From contig CAUYUJ010012547.1 of assembly GCA_963575745.1 (NCBI GenBank), positions 294,751 through 358,750 of the forward strand: a stretch of 64,000 bases of DNA, in the 5' to 3' direction. The DNA comes from Prorocentrum cordatum (taxonomy: Eukaryota > Sar > Dinophyceae > Prorocentrales > Prorocentraceae). The notes beneath the pieces are model-generated. The model was not told where the DNA came from, did no database searches, and was given only the letters and a program-made list of their open reading frames with translations. Made by a program: the position numbers and the translations under genes. Positions 52,556-64,000 of the stretch are shown in pieces. The number at the start of each line of letters is the position of its first letter. The first letter of the stretch is position 1.

Positions 52556-52850
52556 AGGAAGGAGCGTGGGCCCAGGGTTCTCTTTTAGCTGTTTAACCCC
52601 CCCGCCCCTACGGGAAGATGGCGGGCGAAATGATTCTTCGATTAATTTCGAGGTAAAGTGTGAATGTTCACTTGACCAAGTGTGTTTATCGCGTGCCCGC
52701 TCGAGGAAAGTTTGCCACCCATCTCGTGTCCTCGATTAATAGCGGGGTCCGCAGGCCACCTTTTTCCTTCGTAAAACAAAGGGTGCGGCGCGTTTTGTGC
52801 GGAATCCATGAAACATAGCGAGGTTTGGAGAGCCGACCAATTCGTAAAAA
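52556..52850 (+). other. Unassigned spacer
   Basis: No feature recognised. Confidence 0.5.
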
Positions 52851-53300
52851 AGGCCACCCAGGAGGTATCTAGCATGGTGGTCCCCAGCTAGGGTATCTAA
52901 CATGGTGGTCCCAAGCTGGAATCATGTGTTTTCACGTGTCCAGCCCACCCAGGGGGTATCTAACATGGTGGTCCCAAACTGTAATCACGTGTTTTTGCAT
53001 GTTCAGGCCACCCAGGGGGGTATCTAACATGGTGGTCCTGCGCTGGAACCGTGTGTGTTTCAAGTGTCCAGGCCACCCAGGGGGGTATCTAACATGGTGG
53101 GCCTGTGCTGGAGCCGTGTGTTTTCAAGTGTCCAGGCCACCCAGGGGGGTATCTAACATAGTGGTCCTGTGCTGGACCCGTGTGTTTTTACGTGTCCAGG
53201 CGACCCAGGGTGGTATCTAGCATGATTGTCCCGAATTGGAGCCACGTGTTTTTACGTGTCCAGGCCGCCCAAGGGGGATATCCAACATGGCGTCGGGCCC
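52851..53300 (+). repeat. ~64-bp minisatellite (GGTATCTAACATGGTGGT units)
   Basis: About seven units of CAGGCCACCCAGGGGGGTAT, CTAACATGGTGGTC, CTGGAGCCGTGTGTTTT and CGTGTC. One isolated diverged unit lies at 53465-53540. Confidence 0.92.
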
Positions 53301-54221
53301 ATCGCCGAATTATCAGGAAACGCACGGGGGGCCGAAAAGCGCTAACTGAGCACATATCCTAATACAGAAAAGTAATGTTTTCTTGCTCTGTACAGGGGGT
53401 GGCGCTTTGCGGGCCTCTCCAGGGAAGACATTGCGAGGATGTCTCGAGCGGGAGTGCGAATTCAGCGTTTTCAGGCCACGCAGGGGGTATCTAACATTGT
53501 TGTCCAGAGTTGGAGCCACGTGTTTTTACATGTCCAGGCCAGGGACCGTTTTGGAGCTTCTTGGGGCGTCTCTTGGGCCTCGAGGGGGTATTTGGGGCCT
53601 CTTAGGGGACTCTTGGGGCCTCCTGGGGGCCTCATAGAGCGGACGACTTGCATTTTGGTTCGTGTGCCCCCTCTTGGACCCTTCTTGGGGCTGTGTGTGG
53701 GCCCTCTTGGGCCGTCTTGGACGCCTCTGGTTTTGGGGGCCTCTTGGGCCGTGTTGTGGCCCTCCTGGGGGCCTGTTGGGCCGTCTTTGTGCGGTCTTGG
53801 GGGCCTCCTGGGCTGTCTTGGAGCGTCGGTAGCTTGAAAAGTCGAGGATCTCATAATTACTGAAACATTTTGGGTAAGCCATTGATTTTGCCCTCTCGGG
53901 GCCCTTTGGGAAGGCTCTTGGGACTCTTGGGCCGTCTCGGAGGCCTCTTGGGCCGTCTTGAGGGTCATCTTCGGCGTCTTGGTGCGATCTTGGGGCGTCT
54001 CGGGGCGTCTTGGTGTGATCTTGGGGCGTCTCGGGGCGTCTCTTGGGCCCTCTTGGCCCGTCTTGGGGCCTTCTTGGTCCCCGACAAGTCACGCGACAGG
54101 CCGCAGGGAACCCCAGGGGGTACGTGCCAAGTACGGGGGGATTTGGCAATTTTGGGTCCAGGCCATTAAAGATTCCTCAGAAGTGAAGACTGAGGCTTAC
54201 GGGATCAGTCAACGGACCTGA
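53301..54221 (+). repeat. Degenerate CTTGGGGCCTCTTGG tandem repeat and spacer
   Basis: 53560-54090 is built from loose CTTGGGNCGTCTTGG and GGGCCTC units. Flanking parts are unassigned. Confidence 0.7.
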
Positions 54222-54375
54222 TAGGGGGCCCTATGCGAACCCTACCCCTACCCCCCACGATATCTGAGGGGGAGGATGGGGTTCACTTCGTTCGGGAGCT
54301 CCCGAGCGAAGTCAACCCCACCCTGTCCCTCAGAAATCGTGGGGGGTAGGGGTAGGGTCCGCATGTTGCGCCCTA
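54222..54375. mobile_element. 154-bp palindromic element, copy 2
   Basis: Same palindrome as copy 1, flanked by a perfect 5-bp duplication CCTGA on both sides. Confidence 0.92.
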
Positions 54376-54532
54376 CCTGAGGACACGCCCACTCTTTGCC
54401 CAGCGGCACGGTGGCGGATGTCATGGGGGAGAACGTGACGGCCTCGTCGGCGCCATTATGCGGGGCATGCATGGCCGCCAACGGGCGTTCAGTGTGTTGG
54501 TCGATCCCTGGAATCACCGATCTTTACTAGAG
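54376..54532 (+). other. Unassigned spacer
   Basis: No feature recognised. Confidence 0.5.
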
Positions 54533-54710
54533 GCCATTTCTTTATTGCTTGGGGCATGACGGGTGTCATGGCCCCCGCTGCCCCCCCCCCCATGACGTAA
54601 CGCTCCCCCCCCCCCAGTGCGTTCCGGGCACTGCCGCCGTGCGCATTGGGATCCGCGTAGGTGTCCGCGTAGGAATCCGCATAGGTGTCTGGTCCGCAGG
54701 CGTCGTCGTG

Positions 54711-54748
<38 letters not shown>

Positions 54749-54949
54749 TCGTGGTTCGTCGCTCGTGGTTCGTCGCTCGTCGCTCATCGTCGTTGTGCGC
54801 GCGGACGCGGCTGGAGCCTTTTTTAAGTCCGGGCCGATGACGGCAATCATCTGGGGGTGGAGGGGGTCGATGACGTCACGTTTCGCGCCGGCGGCGTTTG
54901 GGAATGGTTAGGCATGACGGAGGACGGGTAGCACGAACATGTAGGTGGC

Positions 54950-55245
54950 GATATGCACCACAACGCCTGTGTACATCACATTGCCCGCGTGCACCACAGC
55001 GCCTGTGTACACCACACCGCCGATGTACACCACAGCAGCCGCGTGCAACACAGCGTCAGTTTGTGCCACCGTGCCTGCGGGCACAGCAGCTCCTGTGTAC
55101 ACCACAACGCCTCCGTACACCACATCAGCTGTGCGCAACACAGCACCAGTGTACATCACAATGCCTGCGTGCATTGCAGTGCCTGTGTGCGCCACGGCGC
55201 CTGTGTGCACCACGTCAGCCGTGTGCAACACAACACCATTGTTGT
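54950..55245 (+). repeat. Minisatellite of ~15-bp TGTACACCACARCGCC units
   Basis: About twenty units in the left arm of the foldback. The inverse array is at 55690-55965. Confidence 0.9.
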
Positions 55246-55689
55246 GTATAGAAGTTCAGAAGGAATCCTTGTGACAAAATGGAACGCGTGTGGATTCCAG
55301 AGAAAACAATGGAAAACACATCCTCATGGACAAAGGAGCGCCGCTGGAATCTACGAGTCCCCCCGAGTCCGCCCGCATCACCATAACTCCCATTTGCGTC
55401 CAGGAGGCTCCAGCTAAACTGGCCGTCCGAGAACCGAGTGGCCCGATTCAATCGACCATTCTGCGGTGCACGCTGAGATGCGCACGTGCGTTGTACCGCC
55501 AAGCCGCACGACGGGGGGTAAAAAGGAGGAAAAGGAGGACGAGGAGGAGGATGGGGGAGGAGGAGGTGGAGGAGGAGGGAGGAGGGAAACACGTCGCATT
55601 CGATTATCAGGACCTTCCGGCGGCGTAGCGTTTAGTTGTCCGCATCAGATGACGTACGTACATACATGCTCTTTCTACTTGTCCTATGC

Positions 55690-55965
55690 ACGCAGGCACT
55701 GTGGTGTACACCAGCGCTGCGTTGCACGCGGATGTTGTGGTGTAGACAGGCGCTGTGGCGTGCGCAGGCGCTGCGGTGCACGCAAGCACCGTGGTGTACA
55801 CAGGCGTTGTGTTGCACATGGCTGCTGCGGTGTATGTACACCGGCACTGTAGTGCTCCCAAGTATTGTGGTATACGCGGGCGGTGCGTTGCGCACGGCTG
55901 TTGCGGTGTACGCAGGCGCTGTGGTGCACACGCGCGGTGTGGTGCACGCAAGCGTTGTGGTGTAC
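55690..55965 (-). repeat. Inverted counterpart of the 54950 minisatellite
   Basis: GGCGCTGTGGTGTACAC-type units, the reverse complement of the left array. Confidence 0.9.
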
Positions 55966-56163
55966 AAATGTGCAATTGGCAGATCGCCACTTACATGCTG
56001 CTCGCGTCGTCGTCGCTCGTCGCTCGTCGCTCGTCGCGTCGTGCACGCGGGCGCGGCTGTGGTGCCGGAACCACACGGCGGGGGGGGCGTCACGTCATAC
56101 CCCCCCTTGCCCTCCCTCCCCCCCCCCATGACGCCCGTCATCGCCGAACATAAAGAAACGCCT

Positions 56164-56410
56164 TCCTATTGGCATGCTTCCCCATCCTCCCGGCTCCCAC
56201 CTCTTCCCGCCTCGTGCAGGCTTCACCCCCTCTCTGGAGGTCTCCCGATAGATGTGGGTCTCCTCATGCCATTCTTGGACTACAGCTATCCGGTAGCGCT
56301 TGTAAGTCTCGATCTTCGAACGTCGACATACGAACGAGGAGGATGCGGAGGCGGAGAAGGAGTGAGTGTTGTTGTTGGCGGTGGTGAAGACAACTATGAA
56401 TCTTACGATG
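56164..56410 (+). other. Unassigned spacer
   Basis: No feature recognised. Confidence 0.5.
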
Positions 56411-58519
<2,109 letters not shown>

Positions 58520-58678
58520 TAAGTAAGTCAGGCATGTCCCACTAAAGGAGGAATGTTCAAGACTAGTAACAAAGTAGTCCGGTGACGATTTGTCGAGCTC
58601 TCCTGACTCTTCTTGATCCTCTGCCTCTTTTCAGCGTTTCGTCCAGAACCCGCCCGTAGGAGGACACGCCCGACCTAA
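58520..58678. mobile_element. MITE of the TTARGTCGGGC family, copy 4
   Basis: Ends TAAGTAAGTCAGGCATGTCC and GGACACGCCCGACCTAA. Flanks GCCTAGCGT and GCCTGGCGT fit a 9-bp duplication with one mismatch. Confidence 0.82.
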
Positions 58679-59121
58679 GCCTGGCGTTGCCCCTCAGAGC
58701 CACGGCGGGCCCGAGAGGCGGAGGAGGAGCACATGCCGATAGCGCGACGCTCGCCTCGTCTTCGCCTCCCGGGCGGCCCTCGCCGCGCCACGGCCGGAGC
58801 CGCCTCCGACCTCTGGCCAGGACGCGCTCCACGGGCGGAAGGGCTGCGGGCCGCAGCGGCATCTGCAGCCTCGTGGCTCCCCAAGAGGTCCGAGGCGGGA
58901 ACTTCTACCAGGGGCGCCCTCGGGGGCGCGACGTCATTCGCGCGTCGCGCTTCGCGCTTCGCGGTTCGGCTCCGATTCCTCCTCGTCCTCCTCTTCTCCC
59001 CTGGGAGGCGGCGCGGGAGCGCGGAGTGATTCGCACTTGGCGCTCCGCGCAGCGCGAAGCGCGAAGTGGGGAGCCCTTGTGGTACATGACCACCGCCTGG
59101 AGGGTCAGTTTTCGGAGCCTC
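58679..59121 (+). other. Spacer with inverted CGCTTCGCG words
   Basis: GCGCTTCGCGCTTCGCGG near 58950 pairs with AGCGCGAAGCGCGAAG near 59052. No gene. Confidence 0.5.
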
Positions 59122-59186
59122 GGCAGGCGGTGGATAGGGACATTCGGGCCCCCGGGGGCCGAACTATATCCGTATCCACCGCCGGC
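59122..59186. repeat. ~65-bp inverted repeat (related copy at 51552)
   Basis: GGCAGGCGGTGGATA and TATCCACCGCCGGC arms around CGGGCCCCCGGGGGCCG. Confidence 0.7.
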
Positions 59187-59484
59187 TGGGGCACCAGGGC
59201 GTCGGTTCCCAGGCGGTTGATATGGATGAATCCTTGCCTCGCAAGAGAGCCGCGCGCGCCACGCGCGCCACGCGCACCGCGTGCGTGGTGCAGCACGCAG
59301 GCTGCCAGGAGAGGTGCCCGACGAAGTCGGCACCACCTCCGGGGGGGTAACGGCGGCACGCGCCGTTCTTTCGCCTCGTGGGGCCCGCGGGTCAAACAAA
59401 AAGGGCGCTGCGCAGCGCCCCCCGCCCCCCCCCTCTCCTCGGGGCGGTGGCCCCTTGACCCTCCCTCCCCTGGTCCTCACCCGA
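59187..59484 (+). other. Unassigned GC-rich spacer
   Basis: CGCGCGCCACGCGCGCCACG is a short tandem motif at 59250. Nothing else is seen. Confidence 0.5.
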
Positions 59485-59638
59485 TAGGGGGCCACCTGCG
59501 AACCCTACCCCTACCCCCCACGACTGCTGAGGGGGAGGGTGGGGTTCACTTCGCGCGGGAGCTTCCGAACTAAGTGAACCCCACCCTCCCCCTCAGAAGT
59601 CGTGGGGGGCAGGGGTAGGGTTCGCAAGTGGCCCCCTA
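59485..59638. mobile_element. 154-bp palindromic element, copy 3
   Basis: Same length, ends and centre as copies 1 and 2, with a few more mismatches in the core. Flanks CCCGA and CCCTT match at 3 of 5 bases. Confidence 0.9.
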
Positions 59639-60091
59639 CCCTTCACCCTCCCTCCCCCGTTCCTCATTCTTGGCTGATGCTCTGGGGGGTGGCCTGTGCT
59701 CAGGGGAGTCTACAGCACCGCTCAGCGAAATTCACTGTCAACCCAAAACCTGCCGGGTGGGCCCTTGCCGTTTCTCTGGTGCGCTTCGGCTTGAGCTTCG
59801 GCTTCGGCTGCCGACGCGAAGCGCCTTCGGGCCAGCGCACCCGAGTCGGATTTTCCGCTCGCACAGGTGCTCCCTCCCCCCCCGTTCCTTCCTCCCTCTG
59901 GCGGCTACAAAGACTTGGCATCGCCCGGGCGTTTGCAGTTTTTTCTCGGCGGGGGCCCTCGAGGACATCGTGGCTCATCGAGCCAACGAAACAACACGCG
60001 CGAACACGAAGTATGCACGGTGGATGGACGTCCAAGCGATGGCAAGCAAAGAGGTGGGTTCGAGTAAGGTCGTTGTGACTTCTTCGGCGGA
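59639..60091 (+). other. Unassigned spacer
   Basis: 59935-60030 resembles 61100-61190 (TCGGCG-GG-CC-TCGAGGA-CATC words). No gene. Confidence 0.5.
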
Positions 60092-60482
60092 TATGACGAA
60101 CCACCAACACACAACCATACCCATAGGAGGGTCCGAGAGAGAAGGACTGGCTATGGGTGTGGGTGCGGGTTGTCGGGCCCTGGGAGAGGCTCCCGTTCGA
60201 ACGGGGACCCCCACCCGACAACAAGCACCCATAGCCCGCTCAGCCCCCTATGTCGGCGGCGAGCGAGGTAGGGGAGTGAGAAGGGGCGGGCCTTCTCCGA
60301 AGGCTCGGACGTCCCCCGTCCTTCTGAGAAGCTTCCTAAGTCTTCCGCGAAGACGCAGGAAACTCCTCAGAAGGCGCGAGGGCTCCTGAGAAGCCCCGCC
60401 ACCTCCTGAGAAGGCCTTCTCCTTGTCATCTCCCCCCTCGCTCGCCGCCAACTATGGGTATGGGTGCGTGCTGTGCGTTCGT
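60092..60482. repeat. Nested inverted repeat (~390 bp)
   Basis: Outer arms ACGAACCACCAACACACAAC...CATACCCATAG and CTATGGGTATGGGTGCG...GTTCGT. Inner hairpin CTATGGGTG...GGGTTGTCGGG with CCCGACAAC...CACCCATAG at 60151-60236. A third pair is GGCGGCGAGCGAGG / CTCGCTCGCCGCC. Confidence 0.7.
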
Positions 60483-60639
60483 CAAAGGAGGTGGGCTCGA
60501 GGCAGGTCGTTGAGACCTGCTCGGCGCCCGGCGCTCTCGGCTGCGCCGCGGGGGGGCGCGCCGGATCTCGGGCTCTGTGTGGCACGGGCGCCTGGGTCAA
60601 GCAGTGGCGAAGCGTTTCGGTGTGCCTATGGCCCTACCA
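60483..60639 (+). other. Unassigned spacer
   Basis: AGGAGGTGGGCTCGAGGCAGG (20-base core at 60486) repeats, diverged, the 60050-60070 sequence in direct orientation. Confidence 0.5.
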
Positions 60640-60780
60640 AATAATGTTCTAAGGACCTTTTGTGGCTCCCACGAACGGTTCTTAGAACATTTCTGGCTGG
60701 GACTGTCCTGTTTTATCACATCGGGTTTATGTTCTAAGAACATTGTTTTTGTTCTTAAAACATTTTTGGGTTCTACGAGC
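60640..60780. repeat. Cluster of GTTCTAAGAAC palindromes
   Basis: Four forms of TGTTCTAAGAACATT, in alternating completeness, lie at about 60645, 60677, 60731 and 60751. Confidence 0.8.
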
Positions 60781-61255
60781 ATTTCGTGGTAGGACTATAG
60801 GAATGCCGGGACGGTCGGTCCCTGCTCAACTGGGGCGCCGAGTCTCCAGGCTCATTGAGGATGAAAGAACCCTTGACCCTCATGGCACGATGAGGACGCA
60901 GCCTCGCTGAGGTCCCCGTCTTCGCACCAGGGATATACTTCTGGGCGGTTTGGTTCGATACGCCTGCAGAAAAAAAAAGCCTGTCCCGAATGTTCCTGGC
61001 CCTCCTGACTTGGGTCCCCTCGCAAAGGGTTAGGGGTCCCCTATTTGGTCAATCACAGGCCGCCATCTCCCGAGAGAGCTCCGTGCATTGCTCGAGCGTG
61101 TGCATTTTTCATCGGCGAGGACCATCGAGGAGCATCTTGGGTCATCCTGCGGCAAGAATGAACTTACGAAACCGAGCAGTGCACGGGCGGTTGGCGTCCG
61201 AGCGGGGGCAAGGAGAGAGAGATTGTCGGGGGTTCACAAAAACCGGTGCGGTGAC
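60781..61255 (+). other. Unassigned spacer
   Basis: No credible gene. 61100-61190 is related to 59935-60030. Confidence 0.5.
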
Positions 61256-61590
61256 CGTGTGGTGAGTCAGTGGGAATTCGGGGTCTCCGCACGGTTTTGG
61301 GGTTTTGGTAGGGGAGCAAAAAGTGACATAAACATGAGAACTCGGAGGTCCGCGCGGATTTCTCGGATCGGCGCTGGACCCCCCTCCCTGGCGCGCGGAG
61401 CGCGCCAGGGGCGGCGCCGGAGGCGCCGCCGGGGGCCCCAGCGCCGATCCGAGAAATCCGCGCGGACCTCCGAGTTTTTATGTTTATGCTACTTTTTGTT
61501 CCCCTATTTGGGCGTTCTCCGAGGACGGGCGGCAGTGGCCTCCGAGGTCCCAAGACCGTGCGGTGAGGTCTTCAGGAATTTAGAGGTCTC
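61256..61590. repeat. Dispersed repeat copy interrupted by a palindrome
   Basis: The GTGTGGTGAGTC...GCACGGTTTTGG part and the CGAGG...GGTCCCAAGACCGTGCGG part correspond to the 19488-19680 repeat. The 198-bp palindrome sits between them. Confidence 0.7.
61309..61506. mobile_element. 198-bp palindromic element with TAGGGG ends
   Basis: Arms of ~70 bp (TAGGGGAGCAAAAAGTGACA... and its inverse ...TACTTTTTGTTCCCCTA) with few mismatches. The centre has two further palindromes. Flanked by a perfect 5-bp duplication TTTGG (61304-61308 and 61507-61511). Confidence 0.9.
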
Positions 61591-61904
61591 CTTTTTGCCC
61601 GCCCCCCTCGTCATCCTGCCATTGTCCGCAGCTCATGCTCCCTTCAGGCCTCCTCTGTCTCCGCCTCGGGCCAAAAAGTCCTCCTCCCCGTCCTGTCCTG
61701 CAGCCACTCGTGCAAGCAGGAAGGGTCGCAGTGGTCCCAGCAGGGCTGGCTGCCCCACCCATCCCTGTCTGCCTGGCCCCTCCTGGCACTCTGGGTCCAT
61801 CCCTTCCTGTTGGTCCCACCCCTGCCGCCTGTTCGGCCAAAGGGTCTTGCGCCTTGTGCCGCTTCTCTCCAGGGGGAAAGATGGGCGACCCTCCCTGGCG
61901 AGGA
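61591..61904 (+). other. Unassigned spacer
   Basis: No feature recognised. Confidence 0.5.
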
Positions 61905-61995
61905 GGAGGAGGAGGAGGAGGAGGAGGAGGAGGAGGAGGAGGAGGAGGCGAGGAGGAGGCGGCGGAGGCGGAGGCGGAGGAGGAGGAGGAGGCTT
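61905..61995 (+). repeat. (GGA)n microsatellite
   Basis: GGA triplets with GGC variants. Confidence 0.96.
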
Positions 61996-62525
61996 TTTTG
62001 TCGCCACGGCTGTATCTGGCTCGATCAATGAGTCCAGAGGGACCTCGGGAGGGGTCCAGAGTCCGTTCCCGAGTGGAATTTGGAGCAGTCTTGCCCTGGT
62101 GGCTGCTTGTAGCCTTCGGCCCTCCTCCTGCTCCCGCCGCTGGGGACCTCGTCGCGACGGGTCGCCTCGCGGACGCGGCGCCTCATCGCTGGAACCTCCG
62201 TATTGCCACGGCCGCGAGCGACTTCATCTCTGAGCGAGCCCTTGCGGAACATTGGTTGTCGGCTCAGATCGGAGAGAGCAAGGATTGAGGAGGAGGAGGA
62301 GGAGGAGGAGGAGCAGGAACAGAAGAGGAACCACGTTTAGCAACAGGTTGAGGGGGAAGAAGAGTGAGGGGAATATTAAGCTGACTTCTCCGTCGTAGAC
62401 GCATCTATAAACACATTGTTTATGTATACGTATATATATATATATGTAAATCTGCAGAGACACACACATGTCTTTGATGTGTGTACATGCATACCTGTAG
62501 ACAGCTGCATCTAGGCATCCAGGTG
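61996..62525 (+). other. Unassigned spacer with short GGA and TA tracts
   Basis: GGA triplets at 62287-62315, TATATATATATATG at 62432-62446. No gene. Confidence 0.55.
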
Positions 62526-62662
62526 CATGCGCTCTCTCTCTCTCTCTCTCTCTCGCTCCTTCTCTCCTTCCCTCGCTCGCTCGCTCGCCGTCTCTGTCTG
62601 TATCTCTCCTCTCTCTTTCTGCACATTCATACTTGTTGTGTTCTCTCTCTCTCTGTCACACA
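62526..62662 (+). repeat. (CT)n-rich tract
   Basis: Pure CT at 62531-62555, then CTCG and CTCTGT variants. Confidence 0.9.
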
Positions 62663-62737
62663 TCGTCCTTATCGAAGTTGCTTGCGTCCTCCCAAATCCT
62701 CGTGTTAGGAAGCGGATGCACATGAGAGAGGAGGACG

Positions 62738-62800
62738 GAAGCAGGACGAGGAGGAGGAGGAGGAGGAGGAGGAGGAGGAGGAGGAGGACGAGGACGAGTA
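62738..62800 (+). repeat. (GGA)n microsatellite
   Basis: GGA triplets ending in GGACGA. Confidence 0.95.
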
Positions 62801-63126
62801 GGTGGAGAGTGGGAGCTGGGGACGTGGATGGGGGAGGAAGACAGGCAGAGCGAGAGGGAGACGAGGGGGAGCGCGCCGCGACCCTCCAGCTCGCTGCCCC
62901 GCGCCGCCCGGCGCGTGGCGCACCCCGGCGCGCCCTCCCCCGCGCTCCGTGGCGGCGCGCCGGCGAGGCGGGGCGAGCGGGCCCCCCCGCGGGGCGAGGC
63001 GCGCCCGTCGGCGCCGCGGCGGCAGGACGCCTCGGCCTGCCCTTGCTTGCCCTTTGGCGGCACGACGCGGCACCGGCGGGTCCGGGTGTGCACGGTGGCG
63101 GTTCCTGGCGGGAGCGAGCCCGGGCC
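62801..63126 (+). other. Unassigned GC-rich spacer
   Basis: Very GC-rich with CGCGCC words. No gene. Confidence 0.5.
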
Positions 63127-63281
63127 TCAAGTCGGGCTTTGTCCCTCGACAGGAGGCATGATCAAAAGTCAGATAGTCCGGGGACTCCTTCCTTGATTTG
63201 TTTGAACCATTTCTGGGTATTGTTGACTACTTTAAAATTTTTCGCCCACAATCCGCCTGTAGGGGGACACGGCCGACCGAA
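63127..63281. mobile_element. MITE of the TTARGTCGGGC family, copy 5
   Basis: Ends TCAAGTCGGGCTTTGTCCCT and GGGACACGGCCGACCGAA. Flanks GCCCGGGCC and GCCTGGGCC fit a 9-bp duplication with one mismatch. Confidence 0.82.
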
Positions 63282-63499
63282 GCCTGGGCCGCAGCACGGT
63301 GACGAAGGCAGTCATGGTCCGAGTGCGCCCCCGCCCCGACGGGGGCAGAGTGGGCTCAGCAGAAAGAGATCCTCGGGCCACTCGGGCCCAGAGGGTTGGT
63401 GGGATTCGTTGCGGCAGACGGGGCAGGAGGAAAGGGTGGAGGAGTAGGACGAGACGGCGGAGGCCGAGCTGGAGGCAGGGGATGAACATGTACGGTGGG
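63282..63499 (+). other. Unassigned spacer
   Basis: No feature recognised. Confidence 0.5.
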
Positions 63500-63561
63500 A
63501 GGGGGTGATGACGACGACGATGATGATGTTGCTGATGATGCTGATGCTGATGAGGGTGGTC

Positions 63562-63618
<57 letters not shown>

Positions 63619-63955
63619 GTGATGATGGTGATGATACTGCTGGTGATGATGATGATGATGATGATGAGGATGATGATTATGATGCTGATGATGGTGAAAG
63701 ATGATTGTGATGGTGGTGGTGGTTGCCGTGTTGATGATAATGACAATGATTCTGATGATGGTGGTGGTGGTGATGATGATGATGATGATGAGGATGGTGG
63801 TGTTGACGACGAGGACGACAACGTCGACAACATCGTCCACGACGTCCACGACGACGACCACGACGACAATGATGGTGGTGGTGACGAGGATGCTCATACT
63901 GAAGGATGATGAAGATGAGGATGAGGATGAGGATGAGGATGAGGATGAGGATGAA

Positions 63956-64000
<45 letters not shown>
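63500..64000 (+). repeat. (GAT)n block running off the window end
   Basis: GAT/GGT/GAC triplets, with GATGAG hexamers at 63913-63950 and pure GAT to the end. Confidence 0.97.

Larger units (their letters stand above)
54533..56163. mobile_element. 1.6-kb foldback element with minisatellite arms
   Basis: Outer ends match as imperfect inverted repeats: left CATTTCTTTAT...GCATGACGGGTGTCATGG and ATGACGTAACGC; right, inverted, TTTCTTTATG...GATGACGGGCGTCATGG and ATGACGTGACGC. Further in, 54950-55245 and 55690-55965 are inverted versions of one short-unit minisatellite (TGTACACCACAGCGCC). The CGT-rich block is in direct orientation in both arms, so the interior has been rearranged. Centre 55250-55690 has no gene. 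Confidence 0.65.

Overview
The window looks like nuclear DNA of a dinoflagellate. This is an inference from several traits: every credible gene lies on one strand, and proteins carry Lys/Ala/Pro-rich or GKGKGK tails. Coding exons are separated by introns whose junctions do not follow a simple GT-AG pattern. LINE and copia-like retroelements are abundant. Kilobases of imperfect trinucleotide repeats (GAT, GGA/CTC, CGT) fill the rest. No spliced-leader relict, rRNA or tRNA was seen, and the species cannot be named from this window. One 100-bp assembly gap (18901-19000) is present.

Layout. 3-2750: a copia-like gag-protease/integrase fragment enclosed by a perfect 33-bp inverted repeat, with a candidate -1 frameshift site between its two reading frames. 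2790-4181 and 18556-18760: one GGATCC-rich minisatellite array, split by 4182-18555. I read that 14.4-kb block as a single giant TIR-bounded DNA transposon. It has mirrored subterminal repeats, a damaged DDE-type transposase at its right end (15729-18003), and about six unidirectional genes of unrecognised function (4853-14774). Small non-autonomous elements are nested inside it. 19.5-20.9 kb: dispersed inverted repeats and microsatellites. 20873-23546: a 5'-truncated LINE with RNase H and a 92-nt A tail, inserted in CTC repeats. 23661-29100: a second LINE (endonuclease, reverse transcriptase, C2H2 fingers) broken by a 155-bp duplication, a poly-G expansion and an in-frame stop. 29707-36400: a third LINE with a coiled-coil ORF1 and a long ORF2 (endonuclease, RT, RNase H, zinc knuckle).

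36.4-64 kb holds no credible host gene. It is microsatellite and minisatellite DNA studded with small inverted-repeat elements that recur as families. The main families are: (i) a 154-bp near-perfect palindrome starting TAGGGGG, in three copies, two of them with perfect 5-bp target duplications, plus a 198-bp relative at 61309-61506 that also has a 5-bp duplication; (ii) a ~160-bp element with TTARGTCGGGC ends, in five copies, with 8-9-bp duplications; (iii) a ~165-bp element with a CCACCCCAACCCAACCCGA inverted repeat, three copies inside the giant transposon, with about 6-bp duplications; (iv) a 1.6-kb foldback structure at 54533-56163. These were found by direct comparison of the copies within the window. 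Superfamily assignments are tentative.

The most interesting object is the giant TIR element: a transposase at one end, several unidentified cargo genes in the same orientation, and boundaries fixed by the interrupted minisatellite. The small elements with target duplications show that several cut-and-paste systems have been active in this genome.
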